Shown one piece after another: positions 8,181 to 16,925 of a stretch of DNA of 64,000 bases; position 1 is the first letter of the stretch, and every line of letters begins with the position of its first letter. The stretch is from Hymenobacter fodinae. GTDB taxonomy: Bacteria > Bacteroidota > Bacteroidia > Cytophagales > Hymenobacteraceae. The stretch spans positions 682,001-746,000 of the forward strand of contig NZ_SRLA01000002.1 of the NCBI RefSeq assembly GCF_004745825.1, written 5' to 3'. A program made the position numbers and the translations under genes. Under the pieces are notes generated by a model, which did no database searches, was not told the DNA's origin, and worked only from the letters and a program-made list of their open reading frames with translations.

Positions 8181-8530
8181 GGACCAGGGAACCCCTTGTA
8201 CTCTTTTTGCTTGCTCCGGTAGCAGAGGGCGGTAGCGCGTCTGACTGCTACACCAACTCCTGGCCTAGGAGGTAGTCGGACTACGCCCGCTCCGTTCCGG
8301 ACGGATGGCAGACGTAAACCAACCAGCCTAGGTCTGTCCTTCCTTCCTGTTGGTACCCATTTTTCATTGAGGCTCTCAATGAAGTTGACCGGTTATGCGC
8401 TAGCCGGCACCCCGAAGGAAGCGTGCTTTTCTGCTGTAGCTCGTCTAAAAAGGGCTTTTTGAAGTCATCAGGGGCACTTGTGCCAGCCGCTGAGCGCGGT
8501 TCGGCGGCTCCACTTCCTTCTCTTTCTGAT
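8181..8530 (+). other. Long non-coding leader between the small ORF and susC
   Basis: 350 bases without a convincing gene. Several possible hairpins are stacked: GTAGCAG (8219) with CTGCTAC (8245), CTCCT (8257) with AGGAG (8267), CCGT/ACGG near 8292, and a perfect TTCATTGA/TCAATGAA pair at 8363-8383 with a 5-base loop. A GTG at 8423 is in frame with susC but would add an unlikely 36-residue extension ahead of the signal peptide. Confidence 0.45.
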
Positions 8531-11500
8531 ATGAAATACTCTACTCTACTGGCAGTGCCAGGGGTGGTAGCCGCGCTTGCTCCGGCGAGCTTCGCCCAAA
8601 CTGCGGCGGGCCAAACCATCACGGGTACGATTACCGACGCGGCCGACCGCAGCCCCTTGCCAGGCGTCACGATTATTGTGCGGGGCACTACTATTGGCGC
8701 TACTACCGATGGCAAGGGTCAGTTTTCGCTTAACCTACCAGAGGGCAACAACACATTGCTCGTTAGCGCCATTGGCTATCAGGCGCAAACGGTAAACGTT
8801 ACCTCCGGGACGGTGCAGGTTGCTCTGCGGGCCGATGTAAAGCAGCTTTCGGAAGTGGTAGTTACTGGCTACAGCGAGCAGAACCGCAAAACCCTCACCA
8901 GCGCCATCAGCTCCGTGAATGGCGATGCGCTGAAGGATATTCCGGCGGCCAGCCCCGACCAGTTACTGCAGGGTAAAGCGCCCGGCGTACAGGTGTCGGC
9001 CAACTCGGGGGTGCCGGGCGGTGGCATTTTTATCCGTATTAGGGGCAGCAACTCCGTGAATGCCAGCAACGACCCGCTCTACGTGGTAGATGGGGTGTTC
9101 ATCAACAACACTAATTTGATTGCTACTGGCCTAGGCAACCAGGTGTCGTCGAACCCGCTGGCCGACCTGAACCCGCAGGATATTGAGAGCATTGAAATTC
9201 TGAAGGATGCCAACGCCACGGCCATCTACGGTTCGCGCGGGGCCAACGGGGTAGTGCTGATTACTACCAAGCGAGGCAAAGCGGGCGACAAGACACGCAT
9301 CACCTTCAACACCTACCACGCCTGGTCGAAAGCCCCCAAGAAGTACGACCTAGTAACGGGACAGGAGCTGGCCACTCTGGAAAACGAGCGTTTCCTCAAC
9401 GATGGTGGCAACCCGGCGCTGGTGCCGTACCGCTCGGTAGCGGCCGGCGGGCGTGGCCTACCCGAAGAACAGCAAACCTACGACCGACTCTCCGACGTGT
9501 TCCGCACGGCCCAGACCCAGAGCTACGAGCTATCGGCGGCGGGTGGGTCGGCCAAAACGCAGTTCTACATCGGGGGTGGCTACTTCAAGCAGCAGTCCAT
9601 TGCCAGGCCTACCGACTTTGAGCGGTTCAGTCTGCGCGTAAACCTCGACAACTCAGTAACTGACAAACTTCGCATCGGGACTAGCACGGCCCTCACGCGC
9701 ACTCACCGCAACGTCAGCAGCAACGACAACAATCCGGTGGGCGTCATCAACTCGGCCTTGTTTCCGCGCACCAACCTGCCGATTTACAACCCTGACGGCT
9801 CCTACGCTAAGTACGGTTCCTTTGACAATCACCAGGCGCTCATTGACAACCTGAACAACGATGCGGTGGGCTCCCGCGTCATCTCGAACGTGTACGGGCA
9901 ATACCAGTTTGGTAAGCACCTGACCCTGCGCAGCAGTTGGAGCATCGACTTCAACGACATGTACGAGAACAACTTCAACAACACGCTCATTCTGGCGGGG
10001 CAGCCCCGCGGCACGGCGTCCTCGTTTCTCTCGCGAGATATCACGCTGCTCAATGAGCAAACCCTTAACTACAGCGTTGACCTGGGCGAAAACCACTCGT
10101 TGCAAGCGTTGGTGGGCAATACGCTGCAGAAAAATACCTTCCAGCGTACCAGCCTGGCCGGGCAGCAGTTCCCCAGCAACGACCTGACCAGCATTGCCTC
10201 GGCGGCCACCCAAACGGGCTCGTCGTCTCGCTCGCAGGCAGGCCTAGTCTCCTTCTTCGGCAAGGGCACTTACAGCTTCAAGCAGCGCTACACCGCCGAT
10301 GTAAGCATTCGGGCCGATGCTTCGTCGCGGTTTGGACGCGACAACCGGTGGGGCTACTTCCCGGCCGTGGGCGTGGGCTGGCGCCTGGGCGAAGAGGAGT
10401 TTGTGAAGAACCTGAACCTGTTTCAGGAGCTGAAGCTGCGCGCCAGCATCGGGAAAACCGGCAACCAGGCCGGCATCAGTGACTTTGCCGCTCGTGGCCT
10501 AGTGCAGGGCGGCGCCAACTACCTCGACCTGCCGGGCACGGCTCCGCTACAGCTAGCCAACCCCAACCTAAGCTGGGAAAGCACGCGCCAATGGAACGTG
10601 GGCGTAGATGCCGCCGTGCTGCAAAACCGGGTGCTGGTCGAGTTCAACTACTACGATAAGTACACCTCGGGCCTGCTGCTGAACGTACCGGTGCCCCGCA
10701 AAACCGGCTTTGCCTCGGTGGTAGAAAACTACGGGGCTGTAAGCAATAAAGGTCTGGAGTTGCAGGCCACGGTAAACTGGCTGCCCAAGGCAGCGGCGCA
10801 GTGGAGCACCACCTTCAACGTGGCCCGCAACGTCAATAAAATTGAGAAGCTGGCCGCGCCCATTACCAGTGGCTCCCGCGACATCTTCCGGCTGGAAGAG
10901 GGTGCCCCGCTTTATTCCTTCTGGCTCTACCACCAAACCGGCGTGAACCCCGAAAATGGGGATGCGCAGTACGAAGACGTGAACGGTGACGGCCAGCTCA
11001 CGGTGGCCGACCGCAAGCTGGTGGGCAATGCTTGGCCCAACTACTTTGGGGGCCTCACCAACTCATTGAGCTACAAGGGCTTTGATTTTGGCTTCACGCT
11101 GAACTTTGAGCAGGGAGCGAAAATCATGAACATGAACCGCTTCTTCCTGGTGCACGGCGGCACTCAAAGCAACATTGGCTACCTGAAGGAGCAGCTCGAC
11201 CGTTGGCAGAAGCCCGGCGACGTCACCGACATCCCGCGCCTGACTACCAACGCGGCTAGCAACAACTACGGCGGCGTAGTGCAGAACCTGAGCGACCGGT
11301 ACCTGGAAGATGGCTCCTTCCTGCGCCTCCGGACTTTATCCCTTGGCTACACCGTGCCGACAGTGGTGGCTGCTAAAGCGCGCCTGAATAGCCTGCGGGT
11401 GTACGTGCAAGCGGCCAACCTCTTCACCATCACGCCCTACTCTGGCCTCGACCCGGAAGTCAACTCGCAAAGCGGCGTGAGCAATACCAAAAACTTCGAC

Positions 11501-11557
11501 TGGGCCACCGTGCCCCAGCCGCGCACTTTCCAGGTGGGCCTGACGGTCGGATTATAA
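8531..11557 (+). CDS. SusC/RagA family TonB-dependent outer-membrane transporter
   Basis: 1008 residues from the ATG at 8531, chosen because it opens a signal peptide (MKYSTLLAVPGVVAALAPASFAQ minus its last residues). Order of domains: carboxypeptidase-regulatory-like beta domain (about 28-105, GTITDAADRSPLPGVTIIV), TonB-box region with LSEVVVTGYSEQ (about 118), plug with the SusC signature PLYVVDGVFINN and NATAIYGSRGANGV, then a 22-strand barrel ending FQVGLTVGL. It imports large ligands through the outer membrane with its SusD lid, powered by TonB. susD starts 13 bases after its stop and an M14 peptidase follows, so peptides rather than glycans are the likely cargo. The SAM riboswitch upstream suggests control by sulfur amino-acid status. 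Confidence 0.93.
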   Translation: MKYSTLLAVPGVVAALAPASFAQTAAGQTITGTITDAADRSPLPGVTIIVRGTTIGATTDGKGQFSLNLPEGNNTLLVSAIGYQAQTVNVTSGTVQVALRADVKQLSEVVVTGYSEQNRKTLTSAISSVNGDALKDIPAASPDQLLQGKAPGVQVSANSGVPGGGIFIRIRGSNSVNASNDPLYVVDGVFINNTNLIATGLGNQVSSNPLADLNPQDIESIEILKDANATAIYGSRGANGVVLITTKRGKAGDKTRITFNTYHAWSKAPKKYDLVTGQELATLENERFLNDGGNPALVPYRSVAAGGRGLPEEQQTYDRLSDVFRTAQTQSYELSAAGGSAKTQFYIGGGYFKQQSIARPTDFERFSLRVNLDNSVTDKLRIGTSTALTRTHRNVSSNDNNPVGVINSALFPRTNLPIYNPDGSYAKYGSFDNHQALIDNLNNDAVGSRVISNVYGQYQFGKHLTLRSSWSIDFNDMYENNFNNTLILAGQPRGTASSFLSRDITLLNEQTLNYSVDLGENHSLQALVGNTLQKNTFQRTSLAGQQFPSNDLTSIASAATQTGSSSRSQAGLVSFFGKGTYSFKQRYTADVSIRADASSRFGRDNRWGYFPAVGVGWRLGEEEFVKNLNLFQELKLRASIGKTGNQAGISDFAARGLVQGGANYLDLPGTAPLQLANPNLSWESTRQWNVGVDAAVLQNRVLVEFNYYDKYTSGLLLNVPVPRKTGFASVVENYGAVSNKGLELQATVNWLPKAAAQWSTTFNVARNVNKIEKLAAPITSGSRDIFRLEEGAPLYSFWLYHQTGVNPENGDAQYEDVNGDGQLTVADRKLVGNAWPNYFGGLTNSLSYKGFDFGFTLNFEQGAKIMNMNRFFLVHGGTQSNIGYLKEQLDRWQKPGDVTDIPRLTTNAASNNYGGVVQNLSDRYLEDGSFLRLRTLSLGYTVPTVVAAKARLNSLRVYVQAANLFTITPYSGLDPEVNSQSGVSNTKNFDWATVPQPRTFQVGLTVGL

Positions 11558-11570
11558 GCCGTTGATTCTG

Positions 11571-12926
11571 ATGAAAAAGACTATATACCGCCTCCTATTT
11601 GCTGCGCAACTCTCCATCGCTGCCGTAAGCCTGACTGGGTGTCAGGATTTGCTGGACCCCACCCCGGTGCAGCAACTGCCCGACGACAAAGCCATAACTG
11701 ATGCTGGCAGTGCCCGCTCCGCCACCATTGGCGTGTACGACCGGGTGCAGGCCTACTACCAACTGAACTGGCCCGTGCTGGGCTTTCTGCCCGGCGAGAA
11801 TGTGCGCTTCAATGGCACGCTGAACCAGTTTCTGCAGATTGACCAGAATCAGCTCAGCGCCGACAACGTGCTTATCACGGAAGCCTGGACCCAGATGTAT
11901 CAGGCCGTTAATGGCGCCAACAACGTCATTGCCGCCGTACCCGGCATCAACGACCCGCTGCTGACGGCCACCGAGAAAAACCAGCTGCTAGGAGAGGCCT
12001 ACTTCCTGCGGGCCCTCGTGTACTTTGATCTGGGACGGGGCTGGGGCGGCGTACCGCTGGTGCTCACGCCCACCCGCACCAAGGAGAACGGCCAGGGAAT
12101 CGGGCGCAGCACCCAGGTCCAAACCTACGACCAAGTGCTGGCCGACCTAACCCAGGCCGAAGCCCTGCTGCCCGACGGTGCCACCCGCAACCGCGCCGTG
12201 CAAAACACCGCCCGCGCCCTGCGGGCCCGTCTGCACCTGTACCGCCAGCAATGGACTGATGCTGAGATCTACGCTACACAGGTTATTAACAGCAGCAACT
12301 ACAGCCTAGTTACGCCTTACCGGGCTATATCCACGGCTCCTTTCCTCAGCCGGGAGTCCATCTTTGAACTGACGTTCAGCAACTCCGACGCCAACTCGAT
12401 GTGGAACAACTGGTTCCCAAGCGCCCTAGGCGGGCAGTTTAACTTCCAGCCCGTGCCGGCAGCCATTACGCTGCTCAACGACCCAGCAGTGGGAGGGAGC
12501 CGCTCGGCCCTGCTCGCTACCACTACCATTGCCGGGAGCCCCGTCACCTACGGCAACCTCTACAGCCGCTCGGCCCAGCGCGACGACCCCAGCTACGTGC
12601 TGCGGCTGGCGGAGCAGTACCTGATTCGGGCGGAGGCCCGGGCCAAGCAAGGCAAGCTAACCGCCGCTTTGGCTGATTTGAATGTTGTGCGCAGTCGGGC
12701 CGGGGTGCCCGCCAGCACTGCCGCCACCGCCGAGCAACTGCTACTGGCAATTGAGAACGAGCGCCGGGTGGAGTTTGCCTTCGAGGCGGACCGCTGGTTT
12801 GACTTGGTGCGCACAGGCCGGGCCGGGGCGGTGCTGGGCGTTACTGACCAACGCCGCTGGCTGTTCCCCTTGCCCTTCAACGACCTAGTGGCCGACCCCA
12901 GCCTGACGCAAAACCCCGGTTACTAG
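11571..12926 (+). CDS. RagB/SusD family nutrient-binding lipoprotein
   Basis: 451 residues from ATG 11571. A lipoprotein signal (MKKTIYRLLFAAQ..., lipobox LTGC near residue 20) places it on the outer-membrane surface as the lid of the SusC pore. SusD hallmarks: N-terminal CQDLLDPTPVQQLPDD, TPR-like helices (LLGEAYFLRALVYFDLGRGWGGVPLVL), and the C-terminal LRLAEQYLIRAEARAKQGKL...FEADRWFDLVRTGR. It is on the short side for SusD (usually 480-550). An in-frame TTG at 11562 is a possible but less likely start. It sits between susC and the peptidase gene in an apparent operon. Confidence 0.92.
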   Translation: MKKTIYRLLFAAQLSIAAVSLTGCQDLLDPTPVQQLPDDKAITDAGSARSATIGVYDRVQAYYQLNWPVLGFLPGENVRFNGTLNQFLQIDQNQLSADNVLITEAWTQMYQAVNGANNVIAAVPGINDPLLTATEKNQLLGEAYFLRALVYFDLGRGWGGVPLVLTPTRTKENGQGIGRSTQVQTYDQVLADLTQAEALLPDGATRNRAVQNTARALRARLHLYRQQWTDAEIYATQVINSSNYSLVTPYRAISTAPFLSRESIFELTFSNSDANSMWNNWFPSALGGQFNFQPVPAAITLLNDPAVGGSRSALLATTTIAGSPVTYGNLYSRSAQRDDPSYVLRLAEQYLIRAEARAKQGKLTAALADLNVVRSRAGVPASTAATAEQLLLAIENERRVEFAFEADRWFDLVRTGRAGAVLGVTDQRRWLFPLPFNDLVADPSLTQNPGY

Positions 12927-12967
12927 GCCAGTAGGCCACTCTTCCTTGACTACGACCTGTACAGATC

Positions 12968-15664
12968 ATGTTGAAATCAACCTTTTTTGGCGCGCTACTT
13001 GGCCTGAGCTTGGCTTCGGCTGCTCCCATGCTGGCGCAAAACAAGTACTTCTTCCCGGCGGCCACGGCCGGCAGCTTCGACCCCGCCGTGCCCACGCCCG
13101 AACAGTTTCTCGGCTATCCCATTGGCTCCCACTACACCCGCACCGACCAGATAGTGGCCTACCTGCGGGAGCTAGATCGGGTGTCGGATAAGGTGAGTCT
13201 GCGAGTGCTGGGCACCACATTTGAGGAGCGGCCCCAGGTGGTAGCCACCATTACAGCCGTTGAAAACCAGCAGAACTTGGCGGGGCTGCAGCAAGCGCGG
13301 CGGGCACTGATAGACCCCAAGCTGCCGACTCCCGATTACCGCAAGCTGCCGGTAGTGGTCAGCCTGAACTTTGGGGTGCATGGCAACGAAAGCAGTTCTT
13401 CGGAAGCTGCGCTGCTCCTGGCCTACTACCTCACGGCCTCCACCTCGCCCGAAACCAAGCAGTGGCTGGAGCAAGCCGTGGTAACCATTGACCCGCTGGA
13501 AAACCCTGATGGCCGCGACCGGGCTTCGCACTGGTTTGACCAGAATAAGTCATGGCCCAACGTAACCGATCCGCTGGACCGGGAACACACCGAGGCTTGG
13601 CCGGGTGGGCGCACCAATCACTTCTACACCGACCTAAACCGCGACTGGCTCCCACTGACTCAGCCCGAAAGCCGGGCCCGCATGGCGTTCTTCCATGAGT
13701 GGTACCCCAACGTGATGATTGACTTTCACGAAATGGGTACCAACGGTACGTACTACTTCGAGCCCTCTAAACCCTTTAGCACCGAAAACGACCTGATTCC
13801 ACGGGCTACTTACGAAGTGCTGAACGTACACCTGGCCAAGTACTTCGCGAAGTCCCTCGACGATTTGGGTTCACTGTACTGGACCAAGGAGCAGTTTGAT
13901 AACCTCTCGCCCATCTACGGCTCGACGTACCCCGACTTTCAGGGTGGGGTGGGCATCACGTTTGAGGTGGGTAGCTCCCGCGGGCTGGCTCAGGAAGGCA
14001 CCAATGGCGTAGTTACGTTTCCGTTTACCATTCGCAACCACGTGGCTACTGGCCTAGCCACCGTGCGCGGGGCCGTGGAGGAAAAGGAACTGTACCTGCG
14101 GCATCAGCGCGACTTTTTTGCCTCGGCTCTCACCGATGCCCGTAAGTTCCCGACCAAAGCCTACGTATTTGGCAATGCCCAAGACGAGACGCTGACCAAC
14201 AAGTTCTTGGCGCTACTACTGCAGCACAAGATTGAAGTGCACGAGCTGGGCAAGAACGTGACGCTGGATAAGCAGGAGTTCAAGCAGGGCAAGGCCTACG
14301 TGGTGCCCACCAGCCAGCCCCAATATCGAATTGTCAACTCCCTGTTCGAGGAGCTAACCACCTTCCACGACAGCGTATTCTATGACGTGACGGGCTGGAG
14401 CCAGGCTCACGCGTATGGGCTGGCGGTGTCGAAGCAGAAGAACACTGGCCTAGTGCAAGGTGCTCCGGTTACGGCGCCCAAAAACCTAGCGGGAGCCGTG
14501 CAGGGCGGGCAGAGCAGCTACGCTTATCTTTTGCCTTGGTCTGATTACAACGCCCCGCGCGCCCTCGTAGCGCTGCAGCGAGCTGGTATTGTCACCAAAG
14601 TTAGCTTCAAGCCTTTCAAGGCCGGTTCTGCAAGTCAACCCACCGAGTTTGGCTACGGCACCGTAGTTATTCCGGTGGCCGCCCAAAAGCTGCCCGCCGA
14701 TTCGGTTTTTCAAATTGTGAGCCGGTTGAGCCGCCAGCACCAGGTAACGTTTACCGGCGTCAGTACGGGCTTTAGCCTAGGCGGTATTGATCTGGGCTCG
14801 AACAACGTACGCACTGTGCCCGAGGCCAAGGCTGCTGTTCTGGTAGGAACGGGCACTACGGCCTCGGAAGTTGGCGAAGCGTGGTTTGTGGCCAGCCAGC
14901 AGCTAGGCCTGCCTTTGAGCAAAATCGAGATGAGCAACTTCGGGAAGGCGCCGCTGGGCCGCTACACTAGTTTAGTGCTGGTAGGCGGTTCGTACACCAG
15001 CCTCGACAAAGCTGCCGTGGATAAGCTGCGGCGCTGGGTGCAGGAGGGCGGCACGCTCGTTACCCTGAAAAACGCCTCGGAGTGGGCCATCAAGCAGGGC
15101 ATTGTGAAAGAGAAGTTGCTGATTCCGGCCAACGGTGGCTGGGCCGATACCACCGCGTTTGCCGTGGCGCTGGCCGAAGCAACGCCCCCAACTCCCAAAG
15201 TCACCCAGCGGCCCAAGCCGCAAACCACCTTTGCCCCCCGCCGCGCCGACTTCGTAGGCCAGGAACAGGAGGGAACCCGCGCTATTGCGGGCTCCATCTA
15301 CCTGACTGATATCGACATTACAAACCCCATTGGGTTTGGCCTGACTAACCGCCGCCTCTACGTGTTCCGCAACGGTACCACATTCTTGCGGCCCAGCCGC
15401 AACCCTTACGCCACGGTGGCGCAGTACACCGCGTCGCCACTGGTGAGCGGCTACGTATCCAGAAATAACCTGCAGCAGATTCGTAATTCCGCCGCCGTAG
15501 TCGTCAGCAAAGTGGGCACCGGCCGAGTAATTCTCTTCGCCGATGACCCCAACTTCCGCCACTACTGGCACGGCACCTCCCGGTTGTTTACCAATGCCGT
15601 ATTGCTCGGCCCGCTGCTGAACCTGCCTGATGGCCCAGCCTCCATTGCTGCGGAAGAAGAATAG
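12968..15664 (+). CDS. Secreted M14 family zinc carboxypeptidase
   Basis: 898 residues with a signal peptide (cleavage likely after MLAQ). The M14 catalytic set is complete: HGNE gives zinc ligands His138 and Glu141, DFHEMG gives His254, and TFEVGSSRG supplies the general base Glu333. The catalytic domain spans about 45-370; a long C-terminal part (about 400-880) resembles the glutamine-amidotransferase-like fold often attached to such Bacteroidetes peptidases (VLVGGSYTSLDKAAVDKLRRW). It should trim peptides in the periplasm or at the cell surface. It starts 42 bases after susD, suggesting it processes what the SusCD pair captures. A 75-base near-perfect hairpin follows the gene. Confidence 0.9.
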   Translation: MLKSTFFGALLGLSLASAAPMLAQNKYFFPAATAGSFDPAVPTPEQFLGYPIGSHYTRTDQIVAYLRELDRVSDKVSLRVLGTTFEERPQVVATITAVENQQNLAGLQQARRALIDPKLPTPDYRKLPVVVSLNFGVHGNESSSSEAALLLAYYLTASTSPETKQWLEQAVVTIDPLENPDGRDRASHWFDQNKSWPNVTDPLDREHTEAWPGGRTNHFYTDLNRDWLPLTQPESRARMAFFHEWYPNVMIDFHEMGTNGTYYFEPSKPFSTENDLIPRATYEVLNVHLAKYFAKSLDDLGSLYWTKEQFDNLSPIYGSTYPDFQGGVGITFEVGSSRGLAQEGTNGVVTFPFTIRNHVATGLATVRGAVEEKELYLRHQRDFFASALTDARKFPTKAYVFGNAQDETLTNKFLALLLQHKIEVHELGKNVTLDKQEFKQGKAYVVPTSQPQYRIVNSLFEELTTFHDSVFYDVTGWSQAHAYGLAVSKQKNTGLVQGAPVTAPKNLAGAVQGGQSSYAYLLPWSDYNAPRALVALQRAGIVTKVSFKPFKAGSASQPTEFGYGTVVIPVAAQKLPADSVFQIVSRLSRQHQVTFTGVSTGFSLGGIDLGSNNVRTVPEAKAAVLVGTGTTASEVGEAWFVASQQLGLPLSKIEMSNFGKAPLGRYTSLVLVGGSYTSLDKAAVDKLRRWVQEGGTLVTLKNASEWAIKQGIVKEKLLIPANGGWADTTAFAVALAEATPPTPKVTQRPKPQTTFAPRRADFVGQEQEGTRAIAGSIYLTDIDITNPIGFGLTNRRLYVFRNGTTFLRPSRNPYATVAQYTASPLVSGYVSRNNLQQIRNSAAVVVSKVGTGRVILFADDPNFRHYWHGTSRLFTNAVLLGPLLNLPDGPASIAAEEE

Positions 15665-15671
15665 CGCACCG

Positions 15672-15746
15672 CTAGGCCACTACCTACGGCTGCGTTAGTT
15701 CCTTACCTGCAGGTAAGAACTAACGCAGCCGTAGGTAGTGGCCTAG
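15672..15746. repeat. Very long near-perfect hairpin, 37-bp arms
   Basis: Arms 15672-15709 and 15710-15746 are complementary except for a single extra C, with CTGCAG at the centre and the octamer CTAGGCCA/TGGCCTAG at the ends. It lies 7 bases after the M14 stop. It lacks a T tract, so it may stop or stabilise the operon mRNA end rather than act as a classical terminator. Confidence 0.85.
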
Positions 15747-15822
15747 AAGCAAGTTTATCTAGTATACTTCTGGCGAGCAGTTACCTTTAGCTGCCTCCAT
15801 CAATCATCCTGATACTTGCTGT

Positions 15823-16803
15823 ATGCGCACCTACAATTGGGCTATTCTAGGCCTAGGCAACATTGCTCACAAGTTTGCGGAAAGCCTTGCGCTGCTGCCC
15901 AACGCCCGGCTCCACGCGGTAGCCTCGCGTGATGCGGCCAAGGCCCAGGAGTTTGCTGCCCGGTTCGGAGTACCTCATGCCGTGGGTAGCTATGATGAGC
16001 TACTGACGGTGCCGGACATAGATGTGGTATACATTGCTACGCCCCACACCGAGCACTACGCCCACACGCTCCTCTGCCTGCGCGCCGGATTGCCCGTGCT
16101 ATGCGAAAAGCCTTTTGCCGTGAATGCCCAGCAGGCCCAGCAGATGCGGCAGGTGGCAGAAGAGAAAGGCGTTTTCCTGATGGAAGCCTTCTGGACGCGC
16201 TTTTTCCCGGCCATCCATAAAGCGCTGGAGCTGGTAGCGGCCGGCACCATCGGCGAAATAAAGCACCTCTCCGCTGACTTTGGCTTTGTGGCCCCGTATG
16301 TGCCGGAAGGCAGGCTGTTTAACCCAGCCCTGGCGGGTGGCTCCTTGCTGGATATTGGGGTGTACCCGCTGTTTATCAGCAAGCTTTTCCTTGGCGAGCC
16401 TCAAGAAATACGTGCCGTAGCCACCCGCGCCGCTACTGGGGTAGACGTGAACTGCTCCATGGCCCTGGCCTACGAGGGTGGCGCCACGGCCAGTTTGTTT
16501 TCTACCATAGCTGCGCAAACCGATAATCAGTGTATTCTCTACGGCAGCCACGGCCAGCTTCAGCTTACTGGTCGCTTTCACGCCGCCAGTGGTATCACCC
16601 TGAAGCACCCAAATCAGGAGCCGCAGCATATCTCCTGCGAAAAGCAAGGGTACGGCTATCTGTACGAAGCCGAGCACGTGCAGCAGTGCCTGGCGCAGGG
16701 TCTCACACAAAGCCCGTTACTGCCCCTGCAGTTCAGCTTGGAGCTTATGCAACAGCTAGATGTAATACGTCAGCAGATCGGCCTGCGCTACCCAATGGAG
16801 TAA
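15823..16803 (+). CDS. Gfo/Idh/MocA family NAD(P)-dependent oxidoreductase
   Basis: 326 residues. N-terminal Rossmann fold with the nucleotide loop GLGNIAHKFA (about 9-18), the DVVYIATPHTEHY strand and the catalytic-region motif CEKPF (about 94-98, Lys for hydride-transfer chemistry); C-terminal alpha/beta domain with GGSLLDIGVYPL and its conserved Asp. The family acts on sugars, inositol or related dihydrodiol substrates; the LMEAFWTRFFP segment is common in the trans-1,2-dihydrodiol dehydrogenase-like branch. Substrate is not determined. It is a single plus-strand gene converging with the M61 peptidase gene across a strong bidirectional terminator. Confidence 0.9.
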   Translation: MRTYNWAILGLGNIAHKFAESLALLPNARLHAVASRDAAKAQEFAARFGVPHAVGSYDELLTVPDIDVVYIATPHTEHYAHTLLCLRAGLPVLCEKPFAVNAQQAQQMRQVAEEKGVFLMEAFWTRFFPAIHKALELVAAGTIGEIKHLSADFGFVAPYVPEGRLFNPALAGGSLLDIGVYPLFISKLFLGEPQEIRAVATRAATGVDVNCSMALAYEGGATASLFSTIAAQTDNQCILYGSHGQLQLTGRFHAASGITLKHPNQEPQHISCEKQGYGYLYEAEHVQQCLAQGLTQSPLLPLQFSLELMQQLDVIRQQIGLRYPME

Positions 16804-16826
16804 GCAGGAAAGTCAAGTGTCACTAA

Positions 16827-16873
16827 CCCGAATAAAAAGGGCCACTAAACTTAGTGGCCCTTTTTATTCGGGT
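16827..16873. terminator. Bidirectional terminator
   Basis: CCCGAATAAAAAGGGCCACT pairs with its exact complement around a short AAAC-type loop, and A/T tracts lie within both arms. It separates converging genes (Gfo/Idh, plus; M61, minus). Confidence 0.92.
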
Positions 16874-16925
16874 ATACGGGTTTGCTATTTAAGCACTAGC
16901 CAAGAGCTGCGCCGCAGACAGGCTA

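Noticed and set aside
8423..8530. Upstream GTG start for SusC
   Set aside because: It would bury the signal peptide behind 36 low-complexity residues; the ATG at 8531 begins a proper signal sequence.
8281..8715. 144-codon minus-strand frame overlapping the susC start
   Set aside because: Antisense to the SusC signal peptide; shadow typical of GC-rich coding DNA.
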